36,758 nt of DNA, taken from Alistipes sp. UBA928. Lineage in GTDB: Bacteria > Bacteroidota > Bacteroidia > Bacteroidales > Rikenellaceae. Below are positions 1-7,248 of the stretch, one piece after another. The DNA is taken from NCBI GenBank assembly GCA_002293665.1, contig DBDQ01000129.1:1-36758 (forward strand). Reading direction: 5' to 3'. Made by a program: the position numbers and the translations under genes. The number at the start of each line of letters is the position of its first letter. Positions within the stretch are counted from its first letter, which is position 1. Below the pieces are notes generated by a model. That model searched no databases. It saw only the letters and a list, made by a program, of their open reading frames with translations, and had not been told where the DNA came from.

Positions 1-789
1 CAGATCGGCGCGCGCCAGGAGGCGGGACGCATCGGCGGCCTCGGTTCGTGCGGCCGCGAGCTGTGCTGCTCGTCGTGGATCGCAAGTTTCACCTCAGTCA
101 CCACGGGTGCCGCACGCACGCAGGACATATCGCTCAACCCCCAAAAACTCGCCGGCCAGTGCTGCAAACTCAAGTGCTGCCTCGCCTACGAGCTCGACGC
201 CTACATCGACGCGCGCAAGTCGCTGCCGCGTGTGAACGCACCGCTCCAGGCCCTCGACGGCGACTACTGGCTCGTGTCGAGCGACGTGTTGCGAGGCACG
301 ATGAGTTTCTCCACCGTCAAAGGCGCGGCCGTGGGCAGCGTGACCCTCACCGCCGACAAGGTGCGCGACATAGTGGAGATGAACCGCAAGGGCAAAAAGC
401 CCGACACCATAGCCGGACTCGCCCCCGTGCGTACCGCCGAAGAGGAGGAGCCCGCGTTCGTCAACATGGCCGGCGAGGAGAGCATCACCCGTTTCGACCG
501 CAGCCCCGACGGTCGCCGTCGTCGAGGACGTGGCGGTCGGAACGGTCGGAACACCGACGGCGGATCGGGCTACGCAGAACGCCAGGACAAGAGTCAGGGT
601 GGTGGTGGAAATCGTGGCAACCGAGAGAACCGCGGTGGTGAAAATCGAGGGAATCGAGGGGGTCAAAACCGCAGCGGAGAGAACCGTGGGGGTGGTGAAA
701 ACCGCGGCGAAAACCGCAATGGCACTGGCAACCGCAACAACCACCGCGGAGGCAACCGAAACCGCGGGCCGAAACCCAAAACAGAATAA
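1..789 (+). CDS. ricT: PSP1-domain protein RicT/YaaT family, 3' part
   Basis: The reading frame is open from base 1, so the N-terminus lies outside the window. The visible start has the Cys-rich PSP1 core: a GGLGSCGRELCCSSW stretch, then the TT.AARTQDISLNPQKLAGQCCKLKCCLAYE region with paired cysteines. This is the signature of RicT (YaaT). In Bacillus, RicT is part of the Ric complex that binds Fe-S clusters and works with RNase Y. Its role in Bacteroidota is less clear. After about residue 160 of the visible part the protein becomes a low-complexity Asn/Arg/Gly tail with repeated ENRG and NRGG units, ending GPKPKTE. The stop codon overlaps the start of the next gene by one base (TAATG), which suggests translational coupling with gldH. 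The family call is firm; the tail's function is unknown. Confidence 0.9.
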   Translation, partial: QIGARQEAGRIGGLGSCGRELCCSSWIASFTSVTTGAARTQDISLNPQKLAGQCCKLKCCLAYELDAYIDARKSLPRVNAPLQALDGDYWLVSSDVLRGTMSFSTVKGAAVGSVTLTADKVRDIVEMNRKGKKPDTIAGLAPVRTAEEEEPAFVNMAGEESITRFDRSPDGRRRRGRGGRNGRNTDGGSGYAERQDKSQGGGGNRGNRENRGGENRGNRGGQNRSGENRGGGENRGENRNGTGNRNNHRGGNRNRGPKPKTE

Positions 790-1220
790 TGTCGACCGAA
801 GGTCGGATACTAATCGCGATGCTGGCTACGGCCGCGACACTCGCAGGTTGCATGTCGGGGACACAGACGGTCGCCGCCGATGTGTCGCCCGAGGGGTGGA
901 GCGAGCCGGTGGTGCTGCGTCATTTCAACAGCGACACGCTGAGTGCAGCAAATCTCACCCTCTCGCTGCGCCACAGCGCCGCGGTGTTGCCGGCCGCCGG
1001 GAGTTTCATCATCGAGCGGCTTTCGCCGTGGGGCGAGATCAGGATCGACACAATGATGGTCGACATCCCGCCTATCGTCTCGAACACCGGACGGCTCCAC
1101 GAAACGACTGTCGCGGCAGGGATACAGGTGCCGTTCGCCGAGGCGGGAGAGTGGCGCTTCACCGTCACCCCGCTGCAAACGATGCAAGGCATCTGGAGCG
1201 TCGCGATCGAAATAAATTGA
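789..1220 (+). CDS. gldH: GldH-type lipoprotein
   Basis: This is a 143-residue lipoprotein with a short hydrophobic signal and a lipobox ending LAGC (Cys at 21). The body fits the GldH family: an LRHS.AVLPAAGSFIIER strand, the P.G..RIDTMM segment, and a C-terminal F.EAGEWRF.VTPLQTM.GI motif. GldH is one of the gliding lipoproteins of Flavobacterium but is also kept in non-gliding Bacteroidales, where its role is not settled. Its position directly after a PSP1/RicT gene is the usual arrangement in the phylum and supports the call. The start ATG shares one base with the ricT stop. The trmB start follows one base after its stop, so the three genes look like one transcription unit. Confidence 0.8.
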   Translation: MSTEGRILIAMLATAATLAGCMSGTQTVAADVSPEGWSEPVVLRHFNSDTLSAANLTLSLRHSAAVLPAAGSFIIERLSPWGEIRIDTMMVDIPPIVSNTGRLHETTVAAGIQVPFAEAGEWRFTVTPLQTMQGIWSVAIEIN

Positions 1221-1221
1221 T

Positions 1222-1935
1222 ATGGGAAAAGACAAGTTAAGAAAATTCGCCGAAAACCTGACGTTCGAAAATCTGATACAGCCTGAATTCGACGACATCT
1301 TCCATCGCGACTATCCGCTGAAGGGGCGTTGGGCTGAAGATTTCTTTAAAAATGCCAATCCGATCACCCTGGAGTTGGGTTGTGGCAAAGGCGAGTACAC
1401 GGTTGGGTTGGGGGCTGCCAATCCCGGGAGAAACTTCATAGGAGTAGACATAAAGGGCGCGAGAATGTGGCGCGGGGCCAAAACAGCCACAGAAATGGGG
1501 CTTGCGAATGTGGGGTTTCTGCGCACTCGCATTGAGTTCATCGAGTCGTTCTTTGGCCCGGAAGAGGTGTCGGAGGTATGGATCACTTTTCCGGACCCGC
1601 AGCTCAAAAAGGGGCGCGAGAAGAAACGCCTCACCTCGCCGCTGTTTTTGGAGCGTTACGCACGGTTTCTGAAACCCGGCGGGTCGATCAACCTCAAGAC
1701 CGACTCGCGCGAGTTGCATGATTACACTCTGAAGGTGATAGATGTCAACGGGTTGCCTTGCGAGATCGCCTCGGCCGACATCTACGGCGAGGGTCTCGCC
1801 GACACCTACCCCACTCTGAAAATAAAAACCGCATACGAGAGGCGATTCCTGGAGGAGGGCAAGCCCATCACCTATCTGCGGTTCGGACTTGGCGCCCCCG
1901 ACCGCCGCGAATTCACGATGGTGTTCGACGATTAA
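1222..1935 (+). CDS. trmB: tRNA (guanine-N7-)-methyltransferase
   Basis: The gene encodes a 237-residue class I SAM-dependent methyltransferase of the TrmB family, which makes m7G46 in the tRNA variable loop. The SAM-binding motif LELGCGKGEYTVGL lies near residues 50-63, followed by NFIGVDIKGARMWRG (the acidic Asp of motif II). The TrmB-specific WITFPDPQ segment is near residue 115, with a Lys-rich stretch (KKGREKKRL) after it. Length and motif order are typical of bacterial TrmB. The ATG at 1222 is one base after the gldH stop, so it is probably co-transcribed with ricT-gldH. No truncation or frameshift is seen. Confidence 0.96.
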   Translation: MGKDKLRKFAENLTFENLIQPEFDDIFHRDYPLKGRWAEDFFKNANPITLELGCGKGEYTVGLGAANPGRNFIGVDIKGARMWRGAKTATEMGLANVGFLRTRIEFIESFFGPEEVSEVWITFPDPQLKKGREKKRLTSPLFLERYARFLKPGGSINLKTDSRELHDYTLKVIDVNGLPCEIASADIYGEGLADTYPTLKIKTAYERRFLEEGKPITYLRFGLGAPDRREFTMVFDD

Positions 1936-1938
1936 AAC

Positions 1939-1971
1939 GGTCGAAGCGCAGACTTATTCCTGCGCCCGACC
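1939..1971 (-). terminator. Hairpin terminator between convergent genes
   Basis: GGTCG and GCGCAG on the left pair with CTGCGC and CGACC on the right, with a small internal loop and an 8-nt apical loop. On the minus strand the stem is followed by GTTTTAAT, a U-tract expected for termination of the 1992-3017 gene. The plus-strand side has no T-run, but the hairpin may also serve trmB. Confidence 0.6.
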
Positions 1972-1991
1972 ATTGTATACTGAACTCCGGG

Positions 1992-3017
1992 TCAGAAAAT
2001 AAACTGCACACCCGCCTGCCAGCCGACAAAAACCTGTTGCAGTTTCGGTGTGCCGTTTTTCGTGGTGATCGTCCTTCTCTTTATGTTGTTGTCGGGGAAA
2101 AGATCGAACATTTTCTCTTCGGTACTTTGCATGAAATTGATGCTCGGGCCGCCGAATATCTCGATGTTGCGCACAGGGCGGAAAGCGGGCATAAGGGCGT
2201 AGCCGGTTTTGAAAGTGTCGCTATCACCGGAAAAGACTCCGATATTCTCGGACGTGATTTCATTATTGATCCTCAACCACGGCAGGATGTTAATGTGTGC
2301 ACCATAACCGCCGACGATGGCCGCCGCCTCCCTCCTCGGGGCACGGTGGTTGTAGCCGAATCCGAGGATGCCGTAGAGTACGCGGCCGCCGGATCGGAAT
2401 GTGAGCGAGGAGGTTCCGATCTCGTTGTATCCCACGGCGACGCCCATCTCTCCCTCCTTTATGATGTTGACAAGGCCGACAGGATAGTCACTCTCCTCGG
2501 CTATGTTCAACAATCCCGCGAACTGGGCTCCACGTACCTTTTTCGCCACGTTGAACAGGCCGCCAAACTGGACACCGTCTACATCGTCGGCAACGTTGAC
2601 CAGACCCGCGAACTGAGCACCGCGCATCTCTTTTGCCACATTGAACAGGCCGCCGAACTGGGCGCCGGCATGGTCGCCCCGAACGATATTGGTCAAACCG
2701 GCGAACTGGAACGCGCGGCCTTCGCCACCGGCGTAGTTGACCAGACCTGCGAACTGGAAGCCGGTGGCGTCATTCCCGATGATGTTGGTCAGTCCCGCGA
2801 AAGCGAAAGCCTGCTCGTTTTTAGAGACTCCGACAAGCATATTGAATGAGAAGTCGTTGGTGTAGAGTGTCGCATGTTTACCATTGGTACTCAAGGGAGG
2901 AAAGAATGACACCTGCACGATCGACCGGTATTCGTTGTCGTTCTGAGCGCTTGCTTCCGTGGTGCCGACGAGCATAACAACAAATAAGAGAGTGGAGATT
3001 AATTTGATTTGTCTCAT
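1992..3017 (-). CDS. Secreted surface protein with about eight 15-16-residue FAGL.N repeats
   Basis: The gene encodes 341 residues beginning with a classical signal peptide (hydrophobic core, cleavage near EASAQ). The centre carries about eight tandem units of 15-16 residues built on FAGLTNI or FGGLFNVA followed by a turn (for example RGAQFAGLVNVADD). The pattern resembles the surface repeat protein family first named from Leptospira (LA_2272-like). The C-terminal third looks like a small outer-membrane beta-barrel: alternating polar and aromatic strands, ending GWQAGVQFIF with a terminal Phe. The evidence points to the outer membrane or cell surface. No enzymatic motif is seen and the function is unknown. 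It stands alone on the minus strand between trmB and a plus-strand regulator. Confidence 0.7.
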   Translation of the reverse strand: MRQIKLISTLLFVVMLVGTTEASAQNDNEYRSIVQVSFFPPLSTNGKHATLYTNDFSFNMLVGVSKNEQAFAFAGLTNIIGNDATGFQFAGLVNYAGGEGRAFQFAGLTNIVRGDHAGAQFGGLFNVAKEMRGAQFAGLVNVADDVDGVQFGGLFNVAKKVRGAQFAGLLNIAEESDYPVGLVNIIKEGEMGVAVGYNEIGTSSLTFRSGGRVLYGILGFGYNHRAPRREAAAIVGGYGAHINILPWLRINNEITSENIGVFSGDSDTFKTGYALMPAFRPVRNIEIFGGPSINFMQSTEEKMFDLFPDNNIKRRTITTKNGTPKLQQVFVGWQAGVQFIF

Positions 3018-3109
3018 AATTTTTGATTGTATTAAACGTTAATTGAACAACTTCTTGCAAATCCTCATTAAATTCGCTACAAAATTATGCGAAACCAACC
3101 CTTAACCCA

Positions 3110-3826
3110 ATGGCGAAAAATAACCATTTTTTAGATACCGATACCGCTTGGAAAACTCAAAAACCCCATGTGGAGATGCTCTCCAAAATGCTCCACAACC
3201 CTATTTTCGTGGTTGTGCGCAATGAAGGTTATCCGTTCCTGTCGCCGCGACTCGAAATGATGGGTTATGAAATTCCCGAGTCGGGATGGTCGCCCGACGA
3301 CAGTTTTCTCAAGAGTCGCATCCATCCCGACGACAGAGTGGTTTTCGACGACCTCCTCACACGCCTGTTCCACTATCTGACGGCCATTCCCGACGGGCAG
3401 CGCAGAAACTACAAGTACATCTTTGAACTGCGTCATCTCGGGAAAAGCGGCGAATGGACCAGGATCGTGTGCCAACTTCAGATACTCGATTTCAGCGCAC
3501 TGGGAAACCCCATAGAGTTGGGCACGATCGACATCTCGCCCGACCAGACGCCCGATACGGGTCTGCGATTCACACTTATAAACATCGAAACGGGAGAGAT
3601 AGTTCCTTTCGAAGTCAACGACAATTCCGAAAACAGTCTGACCAGGCGGGAGATGGAGATACTGGAGTATATCGACCGCGGAATGTACAGCAAAGAGATA
3701 TCGGAGCGGCTCTCCATAAGCATACACACCGTGAACCGCCATCGCCAAAACATTCTCAAAAAGACGCACTCTGGCAACGCTCGTGAGGCCATAAACTACG
3801 TTCGGCGACTGGGACTGCTTTCATAA
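3110..3826 (+). CDS. LuxR-type transcriptional regulator with a PAS-like sensor domain
   Basis: This 238-residue protein has a C-terminal LuxR/FixJ helix-turn-helix at about residues 175-235 (LTRREMEILEYIDRGMYSKEI, then SIHTVNRHRQNILKK), which includes the DNA-reading helix. The N-terminal 150 residues look like a PAS fold, with an IHPDDR motif near residue 73 that is frequent in PAS_3 domains, then alternating strands ending in GTIDIS. There is no receiver-domain phosphorylation pattern and no membrane segment, so it is probably a cytoplasmic one-component regulator. The ligand is unknown. It is monocistronic, with a strong terminator seven bases after its stop. Its targets cannot be inferred from its position. 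Confidence 0.85.
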   Translation: MAKNNHFLDTDTAWKTQKPHVEMLSKMLHNPIFVVVRNEGYPFLSPRLEMMGYEIPESGWSPDDSFLKSRIHPDDRVVFDDLLTRLFHYLTAIPDGQRRNYKYIFELRHLGKSGEWTRIVCQLQILDFSALGNPIELGTIDISPDQTPDTGLRFTLINIETGEIVPFEVNDNSENSLTRREMEILEYIDRGMYSKEISERLSISIHTVNRHRQNILKKTHSGNAREAINYVRRLGLLS

Positions 3827-3832
3827 TTAAAG

Positions 3833-3864
3833 AAAAACCGACGCTCGATGAGTGTCGGTTTTTT
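3833..3864 (+). terminator. Rho-independent terminator of the LuxR-type gene
   Basis: A near-perfect 14-bp stem (AAAAACCGACGCTC against GAGTGTCGGTTTTT, one G-U pair) closes a 3-nt loop and ends in a T-run, immediately after the regulator's stop codon. Confidence 0.9.
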
Positions 3865-3880
3865 AGTCCGGAACTTATAT

Positions 3881-3943
3881 TTACAAGTTGCCCTTCTCAA
3901 TGTCTTTGAAGTAGCGGTAGGTCGAGACTTTGAGTTCTGTGGC
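3881..3943 (-). pseudogene. Detached 3' end of a nagB gene (last 20 codons plus stop)
   Basis: Read on the minus strand these 63 bases encode ATELKVSTYRYFKDIEK, then GNL and a stop. This is the C-terminus of the intact NagB at 6444, except that its last residues read ENL there. No other part of nagB is present. The inner 50 bp match 6457-6506 with one difference, whereas the last five codons differ at many positions. That contrast suggests a recombination junction rather than simple copying. It is not translated as a protein on its own. Confidence 0.85.
3894..3943. repeat. 50-bp direct repeat, left copy (att-like, nagB 3' end)
   Basis: This copy matches 6457-6506 at 49 of 50 positions, in the same orientation and 2563 bp apart. 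The single difference is T at 3938 against G at 6501. The pair brackets the C10 protease and its small lipoproteins. Confidence 0.9.
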
Positions 3944-3994
3944 ATATGATGTTCCTTTTTGGGCATGATGGCAAAGAAATTGAAATTAATTATA

Positions 3995-4002
3995 TATCTT
4001 TG
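3995..4002 (+). promoter_or_regulatory. Bacteroidota -7 box (TATCTTTG) for the C10 protease operon
   Basis: TATCTTTG matches the TAnnTTTG consensus and lies 32 bp before the start codon in an AT-rich stretch. No good TTTG -33 element is seen at the expected distance. Confidence 0.6.
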
Positions 4003-4033
4003 CTGAACTTATTAATCCAATAACAATTAAGTG

Positions 4034-5512
4034 ATGATGAAAACCTCCCCAGTATTCATTCTCGGCTTGTTGCTGACAGCGGCAGTGTCGTCGTGTGCCG
4101 TTGACGGCGTGCAAGCTCCGCTTGAGACACCTCAGGGCAAGTTATTTACTCCCGACGAAGAGAAAGTCGTAGCGACATTCGACAGCTTTCTCGATCGGCT
4201 CGGCGGCGATCCCCAGTCACGCTCCTCCATCATGGGAGACGCCCGAATTACCTCTGTGAGGCAAACCACGACTGCAGCCTATCGCGGTGGCGGCGATGCC
4301 CAAACCCGATCCGAAGGATCAGGAATGCCGGTCTATGAACTGACCCTCACCAATCCCGACAACACCACGGGGTTTGCTGTGGTGGCCGACCCCGAGACGG
4401 TCGACGAAGTGATCGCCTACGCTCCCCTCGGTTCGTTCGCCGACACTGTTTTCAACAAGGGCCTCGCAATGTATTTTCAGGAGTTGGCAGCGCTGGCCGA
4501 TGCGGTCGATCTTGCCCGGCAGCAGTTCGAGCAAGAGAATGCGCAAGACCTCGCAACGAGGAATTATGGCCCAGGTGGCTACTGGGATCCAAACTATAAA
4601 CAGCCGGGGTGGGATGATATCTTCAATGTAACAATATCCGACCCCGAGTTTTATCGTTGGCTTACGCCTGATGAGATGGTCCAACACCAGAATGATTACT
4701 ATTCATGGTCTTATCAGGATCCAATTGATTACACGAATACAGTAAGTGCCTCTGTTCCGACAAGATGGGGACAAGGGAATCCATACAACAACCGAGTACC
4801 GGTTAGAGTGACAGCGAGACCGTGGGAAAATGTTGTTGTAGGATGTTTCGCAGTTGCGGTGGGTCAGTTGATGGCTTTTCACAAATATCCCTCGACCTAC
4901 AACTGGAATATGCTGACTGCAACAGAAACTATTCCTGTAACTCCGACTAACGACGGCGGCATCATCTTAAGCCAAGAGACCTCGGCCCAAAAAGAGGTCT
5001 CCCGGCTACTCTATAATATGGCTGTTGCCGGTAATACGAAGTTTAGGCCAGGGGATGCCAATGGCAATGGCAGTGGCGGTGCAACAAATGCCGGGACGCC
5101 ATTAACCGTGTTGCCCATGATGGGATATACAGTAACCAGAACGTATATGGAGACTGCCGCCATTAGTAGTTCATTGATGATAAAAGAAGAGATATCGACC
5201 TGGCGCCGTCCTGTTTTATATTGTGCCGAGATTGTAGGGGAAGACACAGGTCATATTTGGGTTATCGATGGTGTTCTCACCCAGGAGAGATGGGGATATT
5301 CCGGGTTTTCGGGATATGGATACAGCGAAGTACCCAGCGGATGGAAAGGTCTCAACCGATATCGAGCACAAGGGAATCTGGTACACTGCAACTGGGGATG
5401 GTATGGCTATGGAGACGGTTGGTTCTACAACTTCAATGCCCCCCACTACACTCGTGGTTTTGCATATTTGATGCAGAATAAATATTTGTATACAGGCATT
5501 AAACCGCAATAA
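4034..5512 (+). CDS. C10 family (streptopain-like) cysteine protease, lipoprotein
   Basis: Counting from the ATG at 4034 (a GTG precedes it and a second ATG follows), the protein has 492 residues. A lipoprotein signal ends SSC at Cys21, so surface or periplasmic anchoring is likely. Residues 30-170 form a propeptide of the Spi/C10 type. The catalytic domain begins near VPTRWGQGNPYN. Family motifs are present: nucleophile Cys271 in VVGCFAVAVGQLMAFHKYP, catalytic His407 in GHIWVIDGV, and the oxyanion/Trp region NWGWYGYGDGWFYN (Asn453-Trp454). C10 enzymes include streptococcal SpeB and Bacteroides Bfp/Btp proteases. The two following small lipoproteins could be cognate inhibitors. GC is about 60 % or more in the prodomain and about 45 % across much of the catalytic half, a possible mosaic. 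Confidence 0.92.
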   Translation: MMKTSPVFILGLLLTAAVSSCAVDGVQAPLETPQGKLFTPDEEKVVATFDSFLDRLGGDPQSRSSIMGDARITSVRQTTTAAYRGGGDAQTRSEGSGMPVYELTLTNPDNTTGFAVVADPETVDEVIAYAPLGSFADTVFNKGLAMYFQELAALADAVDLARQQFEQENAQDLATRNYGPGGYWDPNYKQPGWDDIFNVTISDPEFYRWLTPDEMVQHQNDYYSWSYQDPIDYTNTVSASVPTRWGQGNPYNNRVPVRVTARPWENVVVGCFAVAVGQLMAFHKYPSTYNWNMLTATETIPVTPTNDGGIILSQETSAQKEVSRLLYNMAVAGNTKFRPGDANGNGSGGATNAGTPLTVLPMMGYTVTRTYMETAAISSSLMIKEEISTWRRPVLYCAEIVGEDTGHIWVIDGVLTQERWGYSGFSGYGYSEVPSGWKGLNRYRAQGNLVHCNWGWYGYGDGWFYNFNAPHYTRGFAYLMQNKYLYTGIKPQ

Positions 5513-5514
5513 GT

Positions 5515-5973
5515 ATGAGAAAACCAATTATACGCATCTTGAGTGTTGTGTGTCTCGTTTTCGCTCTTGCGGGATGTGATGCCAAGAAAAAGTATGTAGT
5601 TCCTCTTGAGCTCGAAAAGGTAAGCGTTTCTTTATCCTACGATGAACCGGTTGTTACAATACCAATATCTTCAGGCAATGGAGGGTATTACATTGCTTAT
5701 CCCGAGCAGGTCGAGGTTGGACTATTGACAGAAGATGGTTCAACTTATCCCAAAGAAGACGGAACGACTTACACTGTGACCAACGTGGATTACAAGGATG
5801 ACATGTTCAGAATAATAATCGACGATCAGGATAATATCAATATCGAGTTTAATACATCTTATTCGTTGATGTACGAAACGATGTCCTGTAATTTCATAGT
5901 TAAAGACCGGAAAGGAGAAAGTCAATACATAATCGTGGATTACGCCCGGCATTGGTTGTGCTGCCTGTCTTGA
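5515..5973 (+). CDS. Small lipoprotein, candidate C10-protease partner
   Basis: The 152-residue product has a lipobox ending ALAGC (Cys at 21) and then a beta-rich domain with no enzymatic motif. It starts two bases after the protease stop, so the two are almost certainly translated from one mRNA. Its C-terminal part (NFIVKDRKGESQY) resembles the shifted-frame end of the next small lipoprotein, and both share a PVVPL or VVPLEL segment after the Cys. Related C10 proteases in Bacteroides and Streptococcus are encoded next to small inhibitor proteins. An inhibitor or immunity role is an inference from position and size only. Base composition is AT-richer than the rest of the window (about 40 % GC), which fits horizontal transfer. 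Confidence 0.7.
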   Translation: MRKPIIRILSVVCLVFALAGCDAKKKYVVPLELEKVSVSLSYDEPVVTIPISSGNGGYYIAYPEQVEVGLLTEDGSTYPKEDGTTYTVTNVDYKDDMFRIIIDDQDNINIEFNTSYSLMYETMSCNFIVKDRKGESQYIIVDYARHWLCCLS

Positions 5974-6017
5974 AAATGTGATATTTGAAAATATCCGATT
6001 ATTTGCAGGAGTGAATT

Positions 6018-6363
6018 ATGAAAAGGTTAATTATATACACCTTGATTATAGCGAGTCTCGCTATTCCCCTTGCCGGATGCGACAAAGAGGTCAAGGAAGA
6101 ACCGGTCGTTCCCCTCAAGCTCGATCGAGAAGATGTTCTTTTAAATGACACTAAAATAGTAGTCGACACAATCCGTTCTTCAAAAAGAGACTATTCTGAA
6201 AGTATTCTCAATCTGCGCATTGACAGCGACAATGCTATTGTGGTCGAACGAAGATTGCTGAACAGCGATCAAATAATTGGATACTTTACTTGTTCGCGAC
6301 ATGAAAGGGGAAAAACAGATTAGAGAATCCCTACTCAACAACCCTGATTACTGGCAGGAGTGA
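6018..6363 (+). pseudogene. Second small lipoprotein of the C10 operon, apparently frameshifted
   Basis: The frame from the ATG at 6018 encodes a lipoprotein signal (LAGC, Cys at 21) and a body similar to the preceding gene, stopping at 6323 after 101 residues. Near 6289-6292 the sequence reads GYFT then CSRHERGKTD. Removing one T would give GYFTVRDMKGEKQI, which aligns with FIVKDRKGESQY of the upstream paralogue, and that frame stays open to a stop at 6361. The gene is therefore best read as a one-base frameshift of a protein about 115 residues long. A short natural protein, or a sequencing error in the TTTACTT tract, is also possible. A good ribosome-binding site (AGGAG) lies upstream of its ATG. 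Confidence 0.65.
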
Positions 6364-6389
6364 ATCGGAGTGGGTTTATGGAAAGAACG

Positions 6390-6425
6390 AGGGCGGTCAC
6401 TGGGGCCGCCCTTGTTTTGTTTTGC
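6390..6425 (+). terminator. Bidirectional terminator between the C10 operon and nagB
   Basis: AGGGCGG pairs with CCGCCCT across a 9-nt loop, followed on the plus strand by TTGTTTTGTTTT. It lies between two convergent transcription units and probably stops both. Confidence 0.75.
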
Positions 6426-6443
6426 CTCTTTCCTTCTTTAGTT

Positions 6444-7229
6444 TTAGAGATTCTCTTTCTCAATGTCTTTGAAGTAGCGGTAGGTCGAGACTTTGAGTTC
6501 GGTGGCGGCGGGGTCGTCGACCACAAGGATGCCGCATGGATGAACCTGCAGTCCGGTTATTGTCCACACGTGGCTGTATGCACCCTCGACGCCCTGCTGA
6601 ACGGCGCGGGCCTTGGCGTGGCCCGTGGCGAGAATCAGCACCTCGCGTGCTCCGAGCACCGTGGCGACACCCACAGTCAGCGCCGTTCGCGGCACAAGCG
6701 AAGTGTCGCCGCCGAAGAAGCGGGCGTTGGCGATGATCGTATCCTCGGTGAGGGTCTTCCGGCGCGTGCGCGAAGCCATCGACGAAAAGGGCTCGTTAAA
6801 GGCGATGTGACCGTCGTTGCCGATGCCGCCCATAAAGAGGTCGATCCCTCCGGCGGCCTCGATGCGCGCCTCGTAATCGGCGCATTCGGCGTCGAGGTCG
6901 GGCGCGTTGCCATTGAGGATGTTGACGTTCTCGGGACGGATGTCGATGTGGCTGAAAAAGTTCGACCACATGAACGAGTGGTAGCTCTCGGGGTGCTCGC
7001 GCGGCAGGCCCACGTATTCGTCCATATTGAAGGTGACGACGCGGGCGAACGATACCTCACCCGCCCTGTGCATCCTGATCAGTTCGGCGTAGGTGGCCAG
7101 GGGGGTGGAGCCGGTGGGCAGACCCAACACGAAGGGCCGGGGCCCAACGTGGGCGTTGATGCGCGATGCGATGTACCGTGCGGCCCAGGCGGCTACGGCA
7201 GCGGAGTTTTCGTGGATTAACAGTCTCAT
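6444..7229 (-). CDS. nagB: Glucosamine-6-phosphate deaminase
   Basis: This 261-residue NagB converts glucosamine-6-phosphate to fructose-6-phosphate and ammonia. The phosphate-binding loop GLPTGSTP is at about residues 36-43 and the catalytic Asp70 is in NMDEYVGL. The active-site segment GGIGNDGHIAFNEPFSS supplies Asp139, His141 and Glu146, equivalent to Asp141, His143 and Glu148 of the E. coli enzyme. Length is close to that of other bacterial NagB proteins. It is the last gene of a minus-strand operon, 19 bp after the NagB-like/PIG-L gene. Its final codons lie in the direct repeat shared with 3894-3943, so its C-terminus may have been rewritten by a recombination event while staying functional. 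Confidence 0.96.
   Translation of the reverse strand: MRLLIHENSAAVAAWAARYIASRINAHVGPRPFVLGLPTGSTPLATYAELIRMHRAGEVSFARVVTFNMDEYVGLPREHPESYHSFMWSNFFSHIDIRPENVNILNGNAPDLDAECADYEARIEAAGGIDLFMGGIGNDGHIAFNEPFSSMASRTRRKTLTEDTIIANARFFGGDTSLVPRTALTVGVATVLGAREVLILATGHAKARAVQQGVEGAYSHVWTITGLQVHPCGILVVDDPAATELKVSTYRYFKDIEKENL
6457..6506. repeat. 50-bp direct repeat, right copy (inside the nagB 3' end)
   Basis: This is the partner of 3894-3943 (49 of 50 identical, same orientation). It codes for the C-terminal residues of the intact NagB. Confidence 0.9.
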
Positions 7230-7248
7230 GGTCGGCTATTTTTATTTT

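Noticed and set aside
2480..2830. Repeated DNA considered as a CRISPR-like array
   Set aside because: The repeats are in frame, vary in sequence and encode the FAGL.N units of a surface protein; no constant repeat with unique spacers.
1758..2849. A 363-residue plus-strand frame opposite the repeat protein
   Set aside because: It overlaps trmB and shows periodicity only because the opposite strand encodes tandem repeats.
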